Below, piece by piece: positions 18,574 through 27,962 of a DNA stretch of 37,178 nt (the stretch's first letter is position 1; each line of letters starts with the position of its first letter). Below the pieces are notes generated by a model. It made no database searches and was not told where the DNA came from. It worked only from the letters and a program-made list of their open reading frames with translations. The stretch comes from Burkholderiaceae bacterium (GTDB lineage Bacteria > Pseudomonadota > Gammaproteobacteria > Burkholderiales > Burkholderiaceae_C), in NCBI GenBank assembly GCA_014879655.1, contig JACSRS010000033.1, positions 1 to 37,178 on the forward strand, written 5' to 3'. The translations under genes were made by a program, and so were the position numbers.

Positions 18574-19842
18574 TCAGATGTCGAACAGCAGCCGCGCCGG
18601 GTCTTCCAGCGCCTCTTTCATGGCGACCAATCCCAGCACGGCTTCACGCCCGTCAATGATGCGGTGGTCATACGACATGGCCAGGTAGTTGATCGGGCGG
18701 ATCACGATCTGGCCGTTCTCCACAACCGCCCGATCCTTGGTCGCATGCACGCCGAGAATGGCCGATTGTGGTGGGTTGATAATCGGCGTCGACAGCATGG
18801 AGCCGAACACCCCACCGTTGGAAATGGAGAACGTTCCCCCGGTCATTTCCTCGATGCTGAGTTTGCCGTCGCGAGCCTTTGCGCCGAACTCGGCGATCTT
18901 CTTTTCAATGTCGGCAAAACCCATCTGGTCGGCATTGCGAAGAATCGGCACCACCAGACCGCGCGGCGAACCGACTGCGATCCCGATATCGAAGTAACCG
19001 TGATAGACGATGTCATTGCCGTCCACCGACGCATTCAGCACCGGATACTTCTTCAACGCGTGCACAGCCGCCTTCACGAAGAAGCTCATGAAGCCAATCT
19101 TGACGCCATGTTCCTTCTCGAATTTCTCCTGAAAACGCTTGCGCATTTCCATCACGGGCGCCATGTTGACTTCGTTGAAGGTCGTCAGGATGGCATTCGT
19201 CGACTGTGACTGCAGCAAGCGTTCGGCAACACGGGCCCGCAGACGCGTCATCGGAACCCGCTCTTCGGGCCGATCGCCCAAATCAACCGCTGGCAACAGA
19301 ACCTGCGGCAGGCTGCGAACCGGAACGCCGGTGGGGATCGCGACCGGTGCAGCCACCGGTGCTGCCGGTTTGGAGGCAGAGGCCATTGCACCGATCACAT
19401 CGCCCTTGGTGATTCGACCGTCTTTGCCGGTGCCGGGCACCGAACCAGGCGGCACACGGTTGTCGGCCATCATTTTCGCGGCCGCAGGCATGGCAATGCC
19501 GGCGGCGCTCGGCGGCGCCGCAGGAACCTTGGTGGCAGACGCTTCCAGCGCCCGGGCAGCGGCAACGGATGGTGGAACCGGCGCGGCGGCTGACGCTGTT
19601 GCCTCAGTATCGATCTTTGCGATCAACTGTTCGGCCGTGACCGTCGCACCACCGTCAACAATGATTTCGGCAAGGACGCCCGCGGCGGGTGCAGGCACTT
19701 CCAGTACCACCTTGTCGGTTTCGATCTCGATCAGGATTTCGTCAACAGCAACAGCTTCTCCGGGCTTCTTTTTCCACTGCAGCATGGTGGCTTCAGCCAC
19801 GGATTCCGACAGCTGGGGCACTTTCACTTCTACGATAGCCAT
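18574..19842 (-). CDS. odhB: dihydrolipoyllysine succinyltransferase (E2 of 2-oxoglutarate dehydrogenase)
   Basis: E2 forms the core of the 2-oxoglutarate dehydrogenase complex and transfers succinyl groups to CoA. The 422 residues comprise a lipoyl domain at 1-77 with the lipoylated lysine in ETDKVVLE (Lys44) and an Ala/Pro-rich linker. A peripheral-subunit-binding domain follows at about 122-160 ([20 protein letters not shown]), then the catalytic domain at about 190-422 with [10 protein letters not shown] holding His393 and Asp397. Start ATG at 19842, 38 bases after odhA. Also known as sucB. Confidence 0.97.
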   Translation of the reverse strand: MAIVEVKVPQLSESVAEATMLQWKKKPGEAVAVDEILIEIETDKVVLEVPAPAAGVLAEIIVDGGATVTAEQLIAKIDTEATASAAAPVPPSVAAARALEASATKVPAAPPSAAGIAMPAAAKMMADNRVPPGSVPGTGKDGRITKGDVIGAMASASKPAAPVAAPVAIPTGVPVRSLPQVLLPAVDLGDRPEERVPMTRLRARVAERLLQSQSTNAILTTFNEVNMAPVMEMRKRFQEKFEKEHGVKIGFMSFFVKAAVHALKKYPVLNASVDGNDIVYHGYFDIGIAVGSPRGLVVPILRNADQMGFADIEKKIAEFGAKARDGKLSIEEMTGGTFSISNGGVFGSMLSTPIINPPQSAILGVHATKDRAVVENGQIVIRPINYLAMSYDHRIIDGREAVLGLVAMKEALEDPARLLFDI

Positions 19843-19880
19843 TTTGATTCTTTCGGTTTCGGATTGGGCAATGATCGGGA

Positions 19881-22760
19881 TTACTTCGTCAGAACGAAGC
19901 CTTTGAGCTTGGCGAACGCGCCGTCAACCAGCGCTTTCTGCTGCTCCTGGTGCAGATGGGAATAGCCGACGGCTGGCGAAGCAGAGGCCGCCCGACCTGA
20001 GTAGCCCAGCTTCTGACCCTCGATCATGTTTTCATGGATGTAATGCTGCACAAAGAACCAGGCACCCTGGTTTTGTGGCTCGTCCTGGCACCACACCACT
20101 TCAGTCGCCGCCGGGTACTTCTTGAGTTCCGAACCAAAAGTCTTGTGCGGGAAGGGATACAGCTGCTCGACACGCAGGATCGCGACATCGTCGGCGCCCT
20201 TTTCTTCGCGCTTGCGCGCCAGGTCGTAATAGACCTTGCCCGAGCACACAATGATGCGGCGCACCTTGTCCGCCTTGCGGATGACATCCTCGTGGTTTTC
20301 CGGAATGATGGTCTGAAAACCACCCTTGGTGAACTCCGACAATGGCGATGCAGCGTCCTTGGCACGCAGCAGCGACTTGGGCGTCATGATGATCAGCGGC
20401 TTGCGCAGGCTGCGCACCATCTGTCGACGCAGCACATGGAAGATCTGGCTGGCCGTGGTCGGCTGAACCACCTGCATGTTGGTATCGGCCGACAACTGCA
20501 TGAACCGCTCCAGCCGCGCCGAACTGTGCTCGGGTCCCTGCCCCTCATAACCGTGCGGCAGCATCAGCGTGATGCCGTTGACACGGCCCCACTTGACTTC
20601 ACCCGACGCAATGAACTGGTCGATCACAACCTGCGCGCCGTTGGCAAAATCGCCGAACTGCGCTTCCCAGATCACCAGCGTGTTGGGATCGTTGGACGCA
20701 TAGCCGTACTCGAAGCCCAGCACGGCCTCTTCGGACAGGATGGAATCGATGACGACGAACGGCGCCTGGTTGTCGGCGATGTTCTGCAATGGGATAAAAG
20801 TACCCTCGTCAAACTTCTCGCGCTTCTGGTCATGCAACACCGCGTGCCGGTGTGTAAACGTACCGCGACCGCAGTCTTCGCCGGACAGGCGAACCGGATA
20901 GCCACTGGCCACCAGTGACGCAAAGGCCATGTGCTCGCCCATGCCCCAGTCCACATTGATTTCGCCCCGACCCATGGCAGCGCGATCGTCCAGCACCTTG
21001 CGTACCAGCGAATGCACCGTGAAATTCTCGGGAACCTGGGTGACTTTCTCGGCCAGGCGCTTCCATTCGGCCATCGGAACGGCGGTATCGGCCGCGTCCG
21101 TCCATTTCTTGTTCAGGAATGGCGACCAGTCGACTGCATATTTGCTCTTGAAATTGGTCAGGACTGGATCGACCGTGTGGCGCCCCGCGTCCAGCGCCGC
21201 GCGGTAGTCACGGACCATGTCGTCGCCCAGCGTGTCGCCCAGGCCCTGCGCGGCCAGACGATCCGCGTACAGCTTGCGCGTACCCGGATGCGCCGCGATC
21301 TTCTTGTACATCAGCGGCTGGGTCAGTGAAGGCGTGTCCTGCTCGTTATGCCCCAGCTTGCGGAAGCAGATGATGTCGACCACCACATCCTTGTTGAACT
21401 CCATGCGGAACTCCAGCGCGAGCTGGGTTGCAAACACCACTGCTTCCGGATCGTCGCCGTTGACATGGAGGACGGGCGACTCGATCATTTTTACGACATC
21501 CGAACAATAGAGCGTCGAGCGGCTGTCGCGGGGGTCGGACGTGGTGAAGCCGATCTGGTTGTTGATCACCAGATGCACCGTCCCGCCGGTGTAGTAGCCG
21601 CGGGTTTCGGCCAGCGCCAGCGTTTCCATCACGACGCCCTGACCCGCAAAGGCCGCGTCGCCGTGAACCTGGACGGGCAGCACCTGTGCACCACGTGGAT
21701 CGCCCCGGCGATCCATGCGGGCGCGCACCGAACCTTCGACCACCGGATTGACGATTTCGAGGTGTGACGGGTTGAACGCCAGCGTCAGGTGGACCGGTCC
21801 GCCCGGGGTGCTGACGTCGGAGCTGAAACCCTGGTGGTACTTGACATCACCGCTGGGCAGATCTTCCGGAGCGGTGTGATCAAACTCGGCAAACAGGTCC
21901 TTGGGCATTTTCCCCAAGGTATTGACCAGCACGTTCAAACGACCGCGGTGCGCCATACCGATGACGATTTCCTGCACCCCATGCGAGCCGGCGACCCGGA
22001 TCAGCTCGTCCATCGACGCGATGAAACTTTCTCCGCCCTCCAGCGAAAAACGCTTCTGGCCGACGTATTTGGTGTGCAGGAAACGCTCCAGGCCCTCCGC
22101 AGCGGTAATGCGACCCAGAATGTGCTTTTTCTTTTCGGCGCTGAAATGCGGATTGGTGCGAGAGCTCTCCAGCCGCTGCTGCCACCAGCGCTTCTGGTTC
22201 TGGTCGGTGATGTACATGTACTCGGCACCGATGGTCCCGCAGTAAGTTTCGCGCAGCGCATTGAGCAGATCGCGCAGCGTCATCGTCTCCTTGCCGAAGA
22301 AGGTGTTGCTGGTGTTGAAAACCGCTTCCTGGTCGGCATCACTGAAACCGTAGAACGCCGGATCGAGCTCGGGAATGTGCGCACGCTCGGTGCGCTTGAG
22401 CGGATCCAGATTGGCCCACCGGGCCCCGACATTGCGATGGGCAGCAATCAGCTGCTGGACTGAGGTGCGCTTGCGCCCCATTTCGGTGTCCGCGCCTGCA
22501 ATCATCACGACCTTCGCCGAGCCTTGCTTGGCCCGGTCGGCAAAAGCGTTGATCACCGGTTGATGCGGGACATCTCTCGACTCGCTGCCATCGACGGCAG
22601 GGACATGCTGCAGCGCATCAAAATACACGCGCCACGTTTCTGGGACGCTGCCCGGATTGGCAAGGTAACTTTCGTACAACTCTTCAACGTAGGGCGCATT
22701 GCCGCCGAAGAGATATGTGTTGCCGCTGTAGGCGGCATAGACTGACTTCGTCTCACTCAT
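19881..22760 (-). CDS. odhA: 2-oxoglutarate dehydrogenase E1 component
   Basis: E1 is the thiamine-diphosphate enzyme that decarboxylates 2-oxoglutarate in the TCA cycle. The 959-residue protein has the short N-terminal E2-binding helix ([18 protein letters not shown], 16-33) and the ThDP motif from GDAAFAGQG (367-375) to INNQIGF (399-405). It also has the active-site segments [12 protein letters not shown] (267-278) and [17 protein letters not shown]. Length fits the family. The ATG at 22760 is preceded by GAGG about ten bases upstream. It is the first gene of odhA-odhB-lpdA-zapE and faces the Slam-like gene across a 314-base spacer. Also known as sucA. Confidence 0.97.
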   Translation of the reverse strand: MSETKSVYAAYSGNTYLFGGNAPYVEELYESYLANPGSVPETWRVYFDALQHVPAVDGSESRDVPHQPVINAFADRAKQGSAKVVMIAGADTEMGRKRTSVQQLIAAHRNVGARWANLDPLKRTERAHIPELDPAFYGFSDADQEAVFNTSNTFFGKETMTLRDLLNALRETYCGTIGAEYMYITDQNQKRWWQQRLESSRTNPHFSAEKKKHILGRITAAEGLERFLHTKYVGQKRFSLEGGESFIASMDELIRVAGSHGVQEIVIGMAHRGRLNVLVNTLGKMPKDLFAEFDHTAPEDLPSGDVKYHQGFSSDVSTPGGPVHLTLAFNPSHLEIVNPVVEGSVRARMDRRGDPRGAQVLPVQVHGDAAFAGQGVVMETLALAETRGYYTGGTVHLVINNQIGFTTSDPRDSRSTLYCSDVVKMIESPVLHVNGDDPEAVVFATQLALEFRMEFNKDVVVDIICFRKLGHNEQDTPSLTQPLMYKKIAAHPGTRKLYADRLAAQGLGDTLGDDMVRDYRAALDAGRHTVDPVLTNFKSKYAVDWSPFLNKKWTDAADTAVPMAEWKRLAEKVTQVPENFTVHSLVRKVLDDRAAMGRGEINVDWGMGEHMAFASLVASGYPVRLSGEDCGRGTFTHRHAVLHDQKREKFDEGTFIPLQNIADNQAPFVVIDSILSEEAVLGFEYGYASNDPNTLVIWEAQFGDFANGAQVVIDQFIASGEVKWGRVNGITLMLPHGYEGQGPEHSSARLERFMQLSADTNMQVVQPTTASQIFHVLRRQMVRSLRKPLIIMTPKSLLRAKDAASPLSEFTKGGFQTIIPENHEDVIRKADKVRRIIVCSGKVYYDLARKREEKGADDVAILRVEQLYPFPHKTFGSELKKYPAATEVVWCQDEPQNQGAWFFVQHYIHENMIEGQKLGYSGRAASASPAVGYSHLHQEQQKALVDGAFAKLKGFVLTK

Positions 22761-23074
22761 TTTTCGCTGACCTCAGTCCCCCTTCAGGGGACATTAGCTG
22801 GTTGAACTACCTCCCGCGACACGGCTGAACCGGTTGGCGGATGCGACTGTGGCTTAGGAAGGGCCTCGGTTAACAACGCATTTTGCCATTGTTTGACTTG
22901 TTCCTGGCTTACATGTCGTTGATTTCAGCAAGATGCTGAATGCGTCATCGGAGACATGTCCAATAATTGCATACTGGGCGTTGCAGAATGGGCAGCCATT
23001 TGCGGAACAGGTGATTTACAAGGCCAAAGGCTTGGCGCATCATTCGCTCGTCGCAGCAGGAGGTGGGATTCACC
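22761..23074. promoter_or_regulatory. divergent intergenic region between odhA and the Slam-like cassette
   Basis: This is the only gap over 300 bases. It should hold promoters for both sides, but no confident -35/-10 pair was found on either strand. Visible elements: a CCCC-TGAA-GGGG hairpin in the odhA leader (about 22778-22790), a perfect TTCAGCA-AGA-TGCTGAA inverted repeat at 22924-22940, two copies of ACATGTC flanking it (22911 and 22954), and AGGAGGTG before the Slam-like start. No RNA gene is recognised. Confidence 0.5.
22911..22960. repeat. paired ACATGTC repeats flanking a 17-base inverted repeat
   Basis: ACATGTC occurs at 22911-22917 and 22954-22960, 43 bases apart, about four helical turns. 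Between them lies the perfect 7+3+7 inverted repeat TTCAGCA-AGA-TGCTGAA at 22924-22940. ACATGT is itself palindromic. The spacing and symmetry suggest regulator sites controlling the cassette, odhA, or both; this is inference. Confidence 0.35.
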
Positions 23075-24412
23075 ATGCCAAACAAAACCTTCCGGTTTTT
23101 TCATCACTTTGCTCCACTGGCAATAACCCTGTTGCCACTGCTCGGGTGGGCACAGTCAGATCCGATGGTGCAGCAGGCCCGTCAGATGATTGCCGCCGGG
23201 GAGTCTCAGAAGGCCTTCGACCTGCTGACTGGCAGCGAACTGGAAAAAGCCGGGGATCCCGACTATGACCTTTTGCTCGGCATAGCGGCCAATGAAGCTG
23301 GTAACCATTCCCGTGCGATTTTTGCGTTGCAACGGGTGCTGGCCGTCCAGCCCGACAACCCCAGGGCCAAAGCCGAGATGGGGCGGGCATTGTTCGCCGT
23401 CGGCGACATCGTTGCTGCTCGCAAGCTGTTGCTGGAGGTGAAGGCACAAGGTGCTCCGGATGCCGTGCTTGCCAATATCAACAAGCTGTTGCAGGCCACC
23501 GAACTGATCGAGTCGGAAACACGTTCGTCATGGGGCGGTTTTGTCGAAGCTGGCGCGGGCTACGACACCAACGCCAACAGTGCAACGGCCTACAGTTCGA
23601 TCTACGTGCCGGCTTACGGCCCGTCAGCCCCGGTGACCTTATACCCCTCAGGCATCAAGATCGGTGGCGCATTTGCCTCGCTGCTGGCCTCCGTTTCAGG
23701 GCGACACATGATCGATCCGCGCTGGTCCCTCTTCGGCACCCTCAATGTCGGTGGCCAGGCCTACAACGGTTCTGCCAACCAGTTCGACAACAGCCAGATC
23801 GGACTGAATGCGGGCGTTGGCTACCGCGTCGAACGCAACGAGTTCCTGTTTTCGGCGCTGGCCATCAATTCAATGCTCAAGAGCGAATCGATCCGCCAGC
23901 AAACCGGTCTGGCGGCTGAATGGATCTACCGCGCCGACGCATTCAGCCAATGGGGCTTCTACGGGCAGGCCTCGCGGCTGGGCTATCCGCAGCAATCGAT
24001 CCGGGACGTGGACCGGTACGTGATTGGCACGTCCTATGCCAGGCAGCTGAGTTCCGGTCTGCAGTACTCCGCAGGCGCCTACCTGGGCGAAGAGGACGAA
24101 CGAAATGCCAGCGTGCCTTTCCTCGGCCACCGGCTTGCCGGCGTTCGGGCCGGATTCACCCAGCCCGTTTCCGCCAGTACCTCGGTTTTCGTGCAGGCGG
24201 CGTATGAAAAGCGCCGCTTCAGCGGTGTCGATCCGCAGTTTCTGGTGACACGCGAGGATTGGCAGGGCAATCTGAATCTGGGTCTGGTCTGGTTCCCGGT
24301 CAAGGCCTGGCGCATCACGCCACAACTGCTGTTCACCCGCACCGACTCCAACATCGTCATCAATGAATATCAGCGCACGGTGTTCTCCCTTACCGCGCGA
24401 TACCAGTTCTGA
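23075..24412 (+). CDS. Slam-like (DUF560-type) TPR outer-membrane beta-barrel protein
   Basis: The 445-residue protein has a signal peptide at 1-26 (LLGWA-QS), then about 100 residues of TPR-like helices (30-140, for example DLLLGIAANEAGNHSRAIFALQ). From about 148 onward is a region of alternating amphipathic strands opening with GGFVEAGAGYDTNAN and ending in an aromatic YQF, the usual BAM recognition end. A periplasmic TPR domain plus C-terminal barrel is the architecture of Slam / type XI secretion proteins, which move TbpB-like cargo across the outer membrane. The start ATG at 23075 is set by AGGAGGTG upstream; a GTG at 23063 is less likely. The FecR-barrel gene follows after 48 bases, matching a secretor-cargo pair. 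It could instead be another TPR-porin family, so assignment is moderate. Confidence 0.65.
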   Translation: MPNKTFRFFHHFAPLAITLLPLLGWAQSDPMVQQARQMIAAGESQKAFDLLTGSELEKAGDPDYDLLLGIAANEAGNHSRAIFALQRVLAVQPDNPRAKAEMGRALFAVGDIVAARKLLLEVKAQGAPDAVLANINKLLQATELIESETRSSWGGFVEAGAGYDTNANSATAYSSIYVPAYGPSAPVTLYPSGIKIGGAFASLLASVSGRHMIDPRWSLFGTLNVGGQAYNGSANQFDNSQIGLNAGVGYRVERNEFLFSALAINSMLKSESIRQQTGLAAEWIYRADAFSQWGFYGQASRLGYPQQSIRDVDRYVIGTSYARQLSSGLQYSAGAYLGEEDERNASVPFLGHRLAGVRAGFTQPVSASTSVFVQAAYEKRRFSGVDPQFLVTREDWQGNLNLGLVWFPVKAWRITPQLLFTRTDSNIVINEYQRTVFSLTARYQF

Positions 24413-24460
24413 TTGGCTCAAGTGCGGTTTTCGGACCATCGAAAGCAAGAGGTACCCTCC

Positions 24461-25879
24461 ATGAAATCTCATCTGCCAAATGGGCTGACCGTTGTCGCAG
24501 TCGCAATCGCTACGATGGCCACGCCGATCACTGCCATGGCTGCCGCAGGCGTGACGCAATTCGCAGCAGGTCCGGTCACCTTGAACCGGGCCAACATGGC
24601 GCCCGATGCGCTGACCAAGGGCAAGCCGGTTGAAAGCGGTGACGAAATCCAGACCGGGCCGAGCGGACAGGCTCAGGTGCGCTTCGGCGACGGCAGCCTG
24701 ATATCGGTTCAGCAGAATTCCCGCGTGACCATCCGCAACTACGCCTACGGAGGAGAACCGAAGTCCGACAGCTTCTTGCTTGATCTGCTCCAGGGTGGCC
24801 TGCGTACCATCACCGGTCTGATCGGCAAGCGCAACCGTGAAAGCTACAAGGTCTTCACGGCGACAGCGACGGTTGGAATTCGCGGTTCTGCTTTCTATGT
24901 TCACTACAACCCGGATGGTAGCCTGTCGGTGTCGACCGAACAGGAAGCCATTGAAGTCTGCACCGGCGCAGGCTGCACCGGTCTGGCAGTCGGCGAATCG
25001 GTGCAGGTGGTGAGCGATAGCGTGCTTCCTGCAAGAACCTTTGTCAGGGCGAGCCTGCCGGTGCCCCCACCGGATCAGCCTGCCTATGTAGCGGGCAACC
25101 AGACCAACGCCGACGGCACCAGCAGCGAGATTCCGCCCCCGGCGACCGTGCCGCCACCGAATCCGCCGTCCGACGTGACGGTGAGCGGGCTGGCGGCCGT
25201 CTTTACCACCAGCGATGACCGCGTCGGCACGCCGACCGGCTCCAACCCCGAAACAGCGGGCGCTAACGCAAGCAGCATCGCCGCCAATTCCTCGACCCTT
25301 TCATCCGGGCAGCTGGTGCGCCAGCTTGACGCGGAGAACAATCTGGTCACGCAGAAAACCGGCACGTCCACCGGACAGCAAGGCGCTATCGGCAACCCGG
25401 AATCGGGCAACTACATCGGCTGGGGCTATTGGGCGCAGGGCAGCCGTACCCTGGGCGAGACCACGCAAGCGCTGCAGAACGTGCACTACGTGGTTGCGCG
25501 CCCTACCCCTGAGAACGCGATGCCCAAACTCGGGCAGGTTACCTACGGCCTGACCGGCGGCACCACCCCCACCGCCACCCAGGGCGGCGTCACCACCCAG
25601 GGCCAACTGATCAGCGGCAACCTGATCGCCGATTTCAGTGTCAGCCAGATCAACCTGAACCTGCTGACCCGGTTTGGAGCGACCGACGTGCCGATCACGG
25701 CCAACGGCAACGTCACCATCAACGGCGCCAGTTTCCAGGGGACCAGTTGCTGCACCTCGATCAAAGGCCTGTTTGCCGGCAGCCAGGCCGATTACGCCGG
25801 GCTGGTGTACAGCAAACAGTCAACACCGGTTGGCACCGTGAACGGCGCCGCCGTCTTTACCCGGTCGCCAACACCGTGA
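24461..25879 (+). CDS. exported FecR-domain protein with C-terminal TbpB-like barrel, putative Slam cargo
   Basis: This 472-residue protein has a type I signal peptide (about 1-27, AMA-AA) and no lipobox. Residues about 30-190 form a FecR domain: VESGDEIQTGPSGQAQVRFGD, then the TATVGIRGSAFYV segment and GLAVGESVQV. A proline-rich linker spans about 198-245, then a Ser/Thr/Asn-rich stretch to 315. The last ~155 residues resemble the eight-strand TbpB-type barrel: IGWGYWAQG near 319-327, then IKGLFAGSQADYAGLVY (434-450) and VNGAAVFTR (460-468). That order (G-x-F-x-G-x-x-A, then a final G-x-x-x-F-x-R strand) is a mark of Slam cargo. Cys167/Cys172 and Cys430/Cys431 could form disulfides. AAGAGGT precedes the ATG. 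No FecI sigma or TonB receptor is nearby, so a regulatory FecR role is unlikely. Ligand and function unknown. Confidence 0.7.
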   Translation: MKSHLPNGLTVVAVAIATMATPITAMAAAGVTQFAAGPVTLNRANMAPDALTKGKPVESGDEIQTGPSGQAQVRFGDGSLISVQQNSRVTIRNYAYGGEPKSDSFLLDLLQGGLRTITGLIGKRNRESYKVFTATATVGIRGSAFYVHYNPDGSLSVSTEQEAIEVCTGAGCTGLAVGESVQVVSDSVLPARTFVRASLPVPPPDQPAYVAGNQTNADGTSSEIPPPATVPPPNPPSDVTVSGLAAVFTTSDDRVGTPTGSNPETAGANASSIAANSSTLSSGQLVRQLDAENNLVTQKTGTSTGQQGAIGNPESGNYIGWGYWAQGSRTLGETTQALQNVHYVVARPTPENAMPKLGQVTYGLTGGTTPTATQGGVTTQGQLISGNLIADFSVSQINLNLLTRFGATDVPITANGNVTINGASFQGTSCCTSIKGLFAGSQADYAGLVYSKQSTPVGTVNGAAVFTRSPTP

Positions 25880-26045
25880 CCCCCCGGGCCTTCTGAGAGA
25901 GAAATATTGGCAATATTGGCATCAACCCAGCTTCAAATGGGTCTTCGATGCTATTGTTTTTTAACTGCACTGACTGAGAGGGCCCAGGCTCCGCGAGCCC
26001 TGACGAGCGCGAGACTTGCCGCCATCGGCCAATATCAGGCGGTAC
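25880..26045. other. convergent spacer with hairpins, possible bidirectional terminator
   Basis: Between the convergent FecR-barrel and GNAT genes lie a hairpin ACCCA-(8)-TGGGT at 25925-25942, with outer CATC/GATG pairing, and a T-rich run TTGTTTTTT at about 25954-25962. A second stem, GGCTC-CGC-GAGCC, lies at 25987-25999. The T run is about a dozen bases past the first stem, so this is only a fair terminator. AATATTGGC occurs twice in tandem at 25903-25920, with a partial inverted copy near 26028. No gene is seen here. Confidence 0.35.
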
Positions 26046-26546
26046 TCAGTCGAGCCACTTTTGCAGAAACTGCGCCGAACCCATTGACGGGTCCAGCTGG
26101 TACCCATCAAAACCGCAGCGACGGTAAAGGTTCATCGCCGATCGGTTGCCTGCCAGCACCTCCAGCGTCAGTTTGCAGGCGCCTCGCGCTCGCGCCAGCG
26201 ATTCGACCAGCGCCAGCATCTGCCGGCCCACGCCTTTGCCTCGCCAGGCCGGCATCACGGCCAGGTCATGCACATTCACCAGTGGCCGGCAGGCAAAGGT
26301 CGAGAATCCCTCCAGGCAATTCACCAGTCCCACGGGCGCTGCGTCGGCCTGCCCGCTTCGATCAAAGGCCAGGACGCTGAAAGCCTGCGGGCGCGCTGCC
26401 AGTTCCCGCACCAGATGGCTGCGGGTGAATTCGCTCAGACCCTGGCCCCCGCCGGCAGGATCCGCAGCGTAGGCATCGAGCAACTGGACCAGGGCCGCCG
26501 CGTGCGTGGCGTCAGCATAGTCCGCCGGGAGAACTTCAATTTCCAT
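26046..26546 (-). CDS. GNAT-family N-acetyltransferase
   Basis: This is a 166-residue single-domain GNAT enzyme, which would transfer acetyl from acetyl-CoA to an amine of unknown identity. The acetyl-CoA motif is clear: VHDLAVMPAWRGKGVGRQML, with the RGKGVG pyrophosphate loop, followed by LTLEVLAGNRSAMNLYRRCGF, the typical last strand and helix. The ATG at 26546 is chosen because the protein then begins MEIEVLPADY and GGATGAAG precedes it; open frame upstream runs into glmM. It follows glmM by 41 bases and probably shares its transcript. GlmM makes glucosamine-1-phosphate, which GlmU acetylates, but nothing ties this enzyme to that substrate. Confidence 0.85.
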   Translation of the reverse strand: MEIEVLPADYADATHAAALVQLLDAYAADPAGGGQGLSEFTRSHLVRELAARPQAFSVLAFDRSGQADAAPVGLVNCLEGFSTFACRPLVNVHDLAVMPAWRGKGVGRQMLALVESLARARGACKLTLEVLAGNRSAMNLYRRCGFDGYQLDPSMGSAQFLQKWLD

Positions 26547-26587
26547 CGCTTCATCCGGTTCTTGCAGCCCAGCGCGCGCGTCAGCGA

Positions 26588-27922
26588 TCAGGGCAATACC
26601 AGGGCGTCCGCCAGGCGACGGGCGCAATCGGCAGCCTGACTTGCATCGCGGGCTTCCACCATCACCCGCACCAGCGGCTCGGTGCCGCTGGGCCGGATCA
26701 ACACCCTGCCGGCTTCACCCAGTTCCGCTTGCACGGCCGCACTTTCGCGTGCCAGTGCCGTGCTGGCGCGCCACTCGTGCCCCGCAGAGAGACGGACGTT
26801 GATCAGGGTTTGCGGATACAGACTGACATCCGCGAGCAGCTGCGCCAGCGTCTTGCCGCTGCCCACACAGGCCTGCAACACCTGCAGCGCGCTGACCAGC
26901 CCGTCGCCGGTCGTGTGCTTGTCCAGCACCAGGAGGTGGCCGGACCCTTCGCCCCCGAGGATCCAGCGGTGTTCGTGCAGCGCCTCCAGCACGTAGCGGT
27001 CGCCCACATTGGCCCGTACGAAGTGGATGCCCCGCTCTTTCAGCGCGACTTCCACCGCCATGTTGGTCATCAGCGTGCCGACCACACCGGGCACGTCTTC
27101 ATCCCGGGCAATGCGGTCGGCCACCATCAGGTACAGCAGTTCGTCGCCGTTGTAGAGACGACCATCGGCATCGACCAGTTGCAGCCGGTCAGCGTCGCCA
27201 TCCAGTGCGACGCCATAGTCGGCGCCGTGTGCACGAACCGCCTCGACCAGCGCCTCGGGGTGGGTCGCTCCCACTTCGTGATTGATGTTCAGGCCGTCTG
27301 GCGCGCAACCGATCGCGACCACATCGGCGCCCAGCTCGTGAAAAACCGTGGGCGCGATGTGATAGGCCGCGCCATTGGCCGCATCGACCACAATTTTCAG
27401 GCCGCGCAGCGTCAGATCACTGGCGAAGGTGCTCTTGCAGAACTCGATGTAACGGCCTGCCGCGTCATCGAGCCGCCGCGCCTTGCCCAGCGCCGCCGAA
27501 TTCGCCCAGGCAGGCTGCTGCGCCAGCATGTCCTCGACCGCCCGCTCCCATTCGTCGGGCAGCTTGGTGCCCTGGGCGCTGAAAAACTTGATGCCGTTGT
27601 CGGCAAACGGGTTGTGGCTGGCGCTGATGACCACGCCCAGGCTGGCGCGCTGCGCCCGTGTGAGGTAGGCAACAGCCGGCGTCGGCACCGGCCCCAGCAG
27701 CACGACGTCCACGCCGGCAGAATTGAAGCCTGATTCCAGCGCGCTTTCCAGCATGTAGCCCGAGATGCGGGTGTCCTTGCCGATCAGGACCGTCGGATGC
27801 TCCTGCTGGCTTTTCAGGACGCGGCCAACCGCGTGGGCCAGCAGCAGCACGAAGTCGGGGGTGATCGGCGGTTGCCCCACCGTGCCCCGAATGCCGTCCG
27901 TTCCAAAGTATTTTCTTGTCAT
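26588..27922 (-). CDS. glmM: phosphoglucosamine mutase
   Basis: GlmM interconverts glucosamine-6-phosphate and glucosamine-1-phosphate on the way to UDP-GlcNAc for peptidoglycan and LPS. The 444 residues start [13 protein letters not shown] and contain the phosphoserine loop ISASHNP with Ser102. The metal-binding loop DGDADR lies at 241-246, the sugar-binding GGEGSGH further on, and the phosphate-binding [11 protein letters not shown] near the C terminus. Start ATG at 27922, 40 bases after folP. The ftsH-folP-glmM order is conserved across proteobacteria. Confidence 0.97.
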   Translation of the reverse strand: MTRKYFGTDGIRGTVGQPPITPDFVLLLAHAVGRVLKSQQEHPTVLIGKDTRISGYMLESALESGFNSAGVDVVLLGPVPTPAVAYLTRAQRASLGVVISASHNPFADNGIKFFSAQGTKLPDEWERAVEDMLAQQPAWANSAALGKARRLDDAAGRYIEFCKSTFASDLTLRGLKIVVDAANGAAYHIAPTVFHELGADVVAIGCAPDGLNINHEVGATHPEALVEAVRAHGADYGVALDGDADRLQLVDADGRLYNGDELLYLMVADRIARDEDVPGVVGTLMTNMAVEVALKERGIHFVRANVGDRYVLEALHEHRWILGGEGSGHLLVLDKHTTGDGLVSALQVLQACVGSGKTLAQLLADVSLYPQTLINVRLSAGHEWRASTALARESAAVQAELGEAGRVLIRPSGTEPLVRVMVEARDASQAADCARRLADALVLP

Positions 27923-27962
27923 CCCAGCGTCTTTCCGTCGTTTTTTGCTACATCTTCAGGAG

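Noticed and set aside
22933-23268. A 111-codon plus-strand frame in the odhA-cassette spacer
   Set aside because: It overlaps the signal peptide of the Slam-like gene in another frame, lacks a ribosome binding site and resembles nothing.
23870-24904. A 344-codon minus-strand frame across the Slam-like and FecR-barrel genes
   Set aside because: It covers the junction of two plus-strand genes that have signal peptides and good ribosome binding sites; its own translation has no such features.
24461-25879. Reading the FecR-domain gene as a classical anti-sigma FecR regulator
   Set aside because: No membrane helix, no N-terminal cytoplasmic anti-sigma segment, no FecI-type sigma gene nearby, and a secreted-type signal at the very N terminus.
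25903-25920. Tandem AATATTGGC copies as a target-site duplication or attachment site
   Set aside because: Only nine bases, directly adjacent to each other, with no transposase or integrase gene anywhere in the window.
26729-27733. A 334-codon open frame opposite glmM
   Set aside because: Antisense shadow; glmM is complete and conserved on the other strand.
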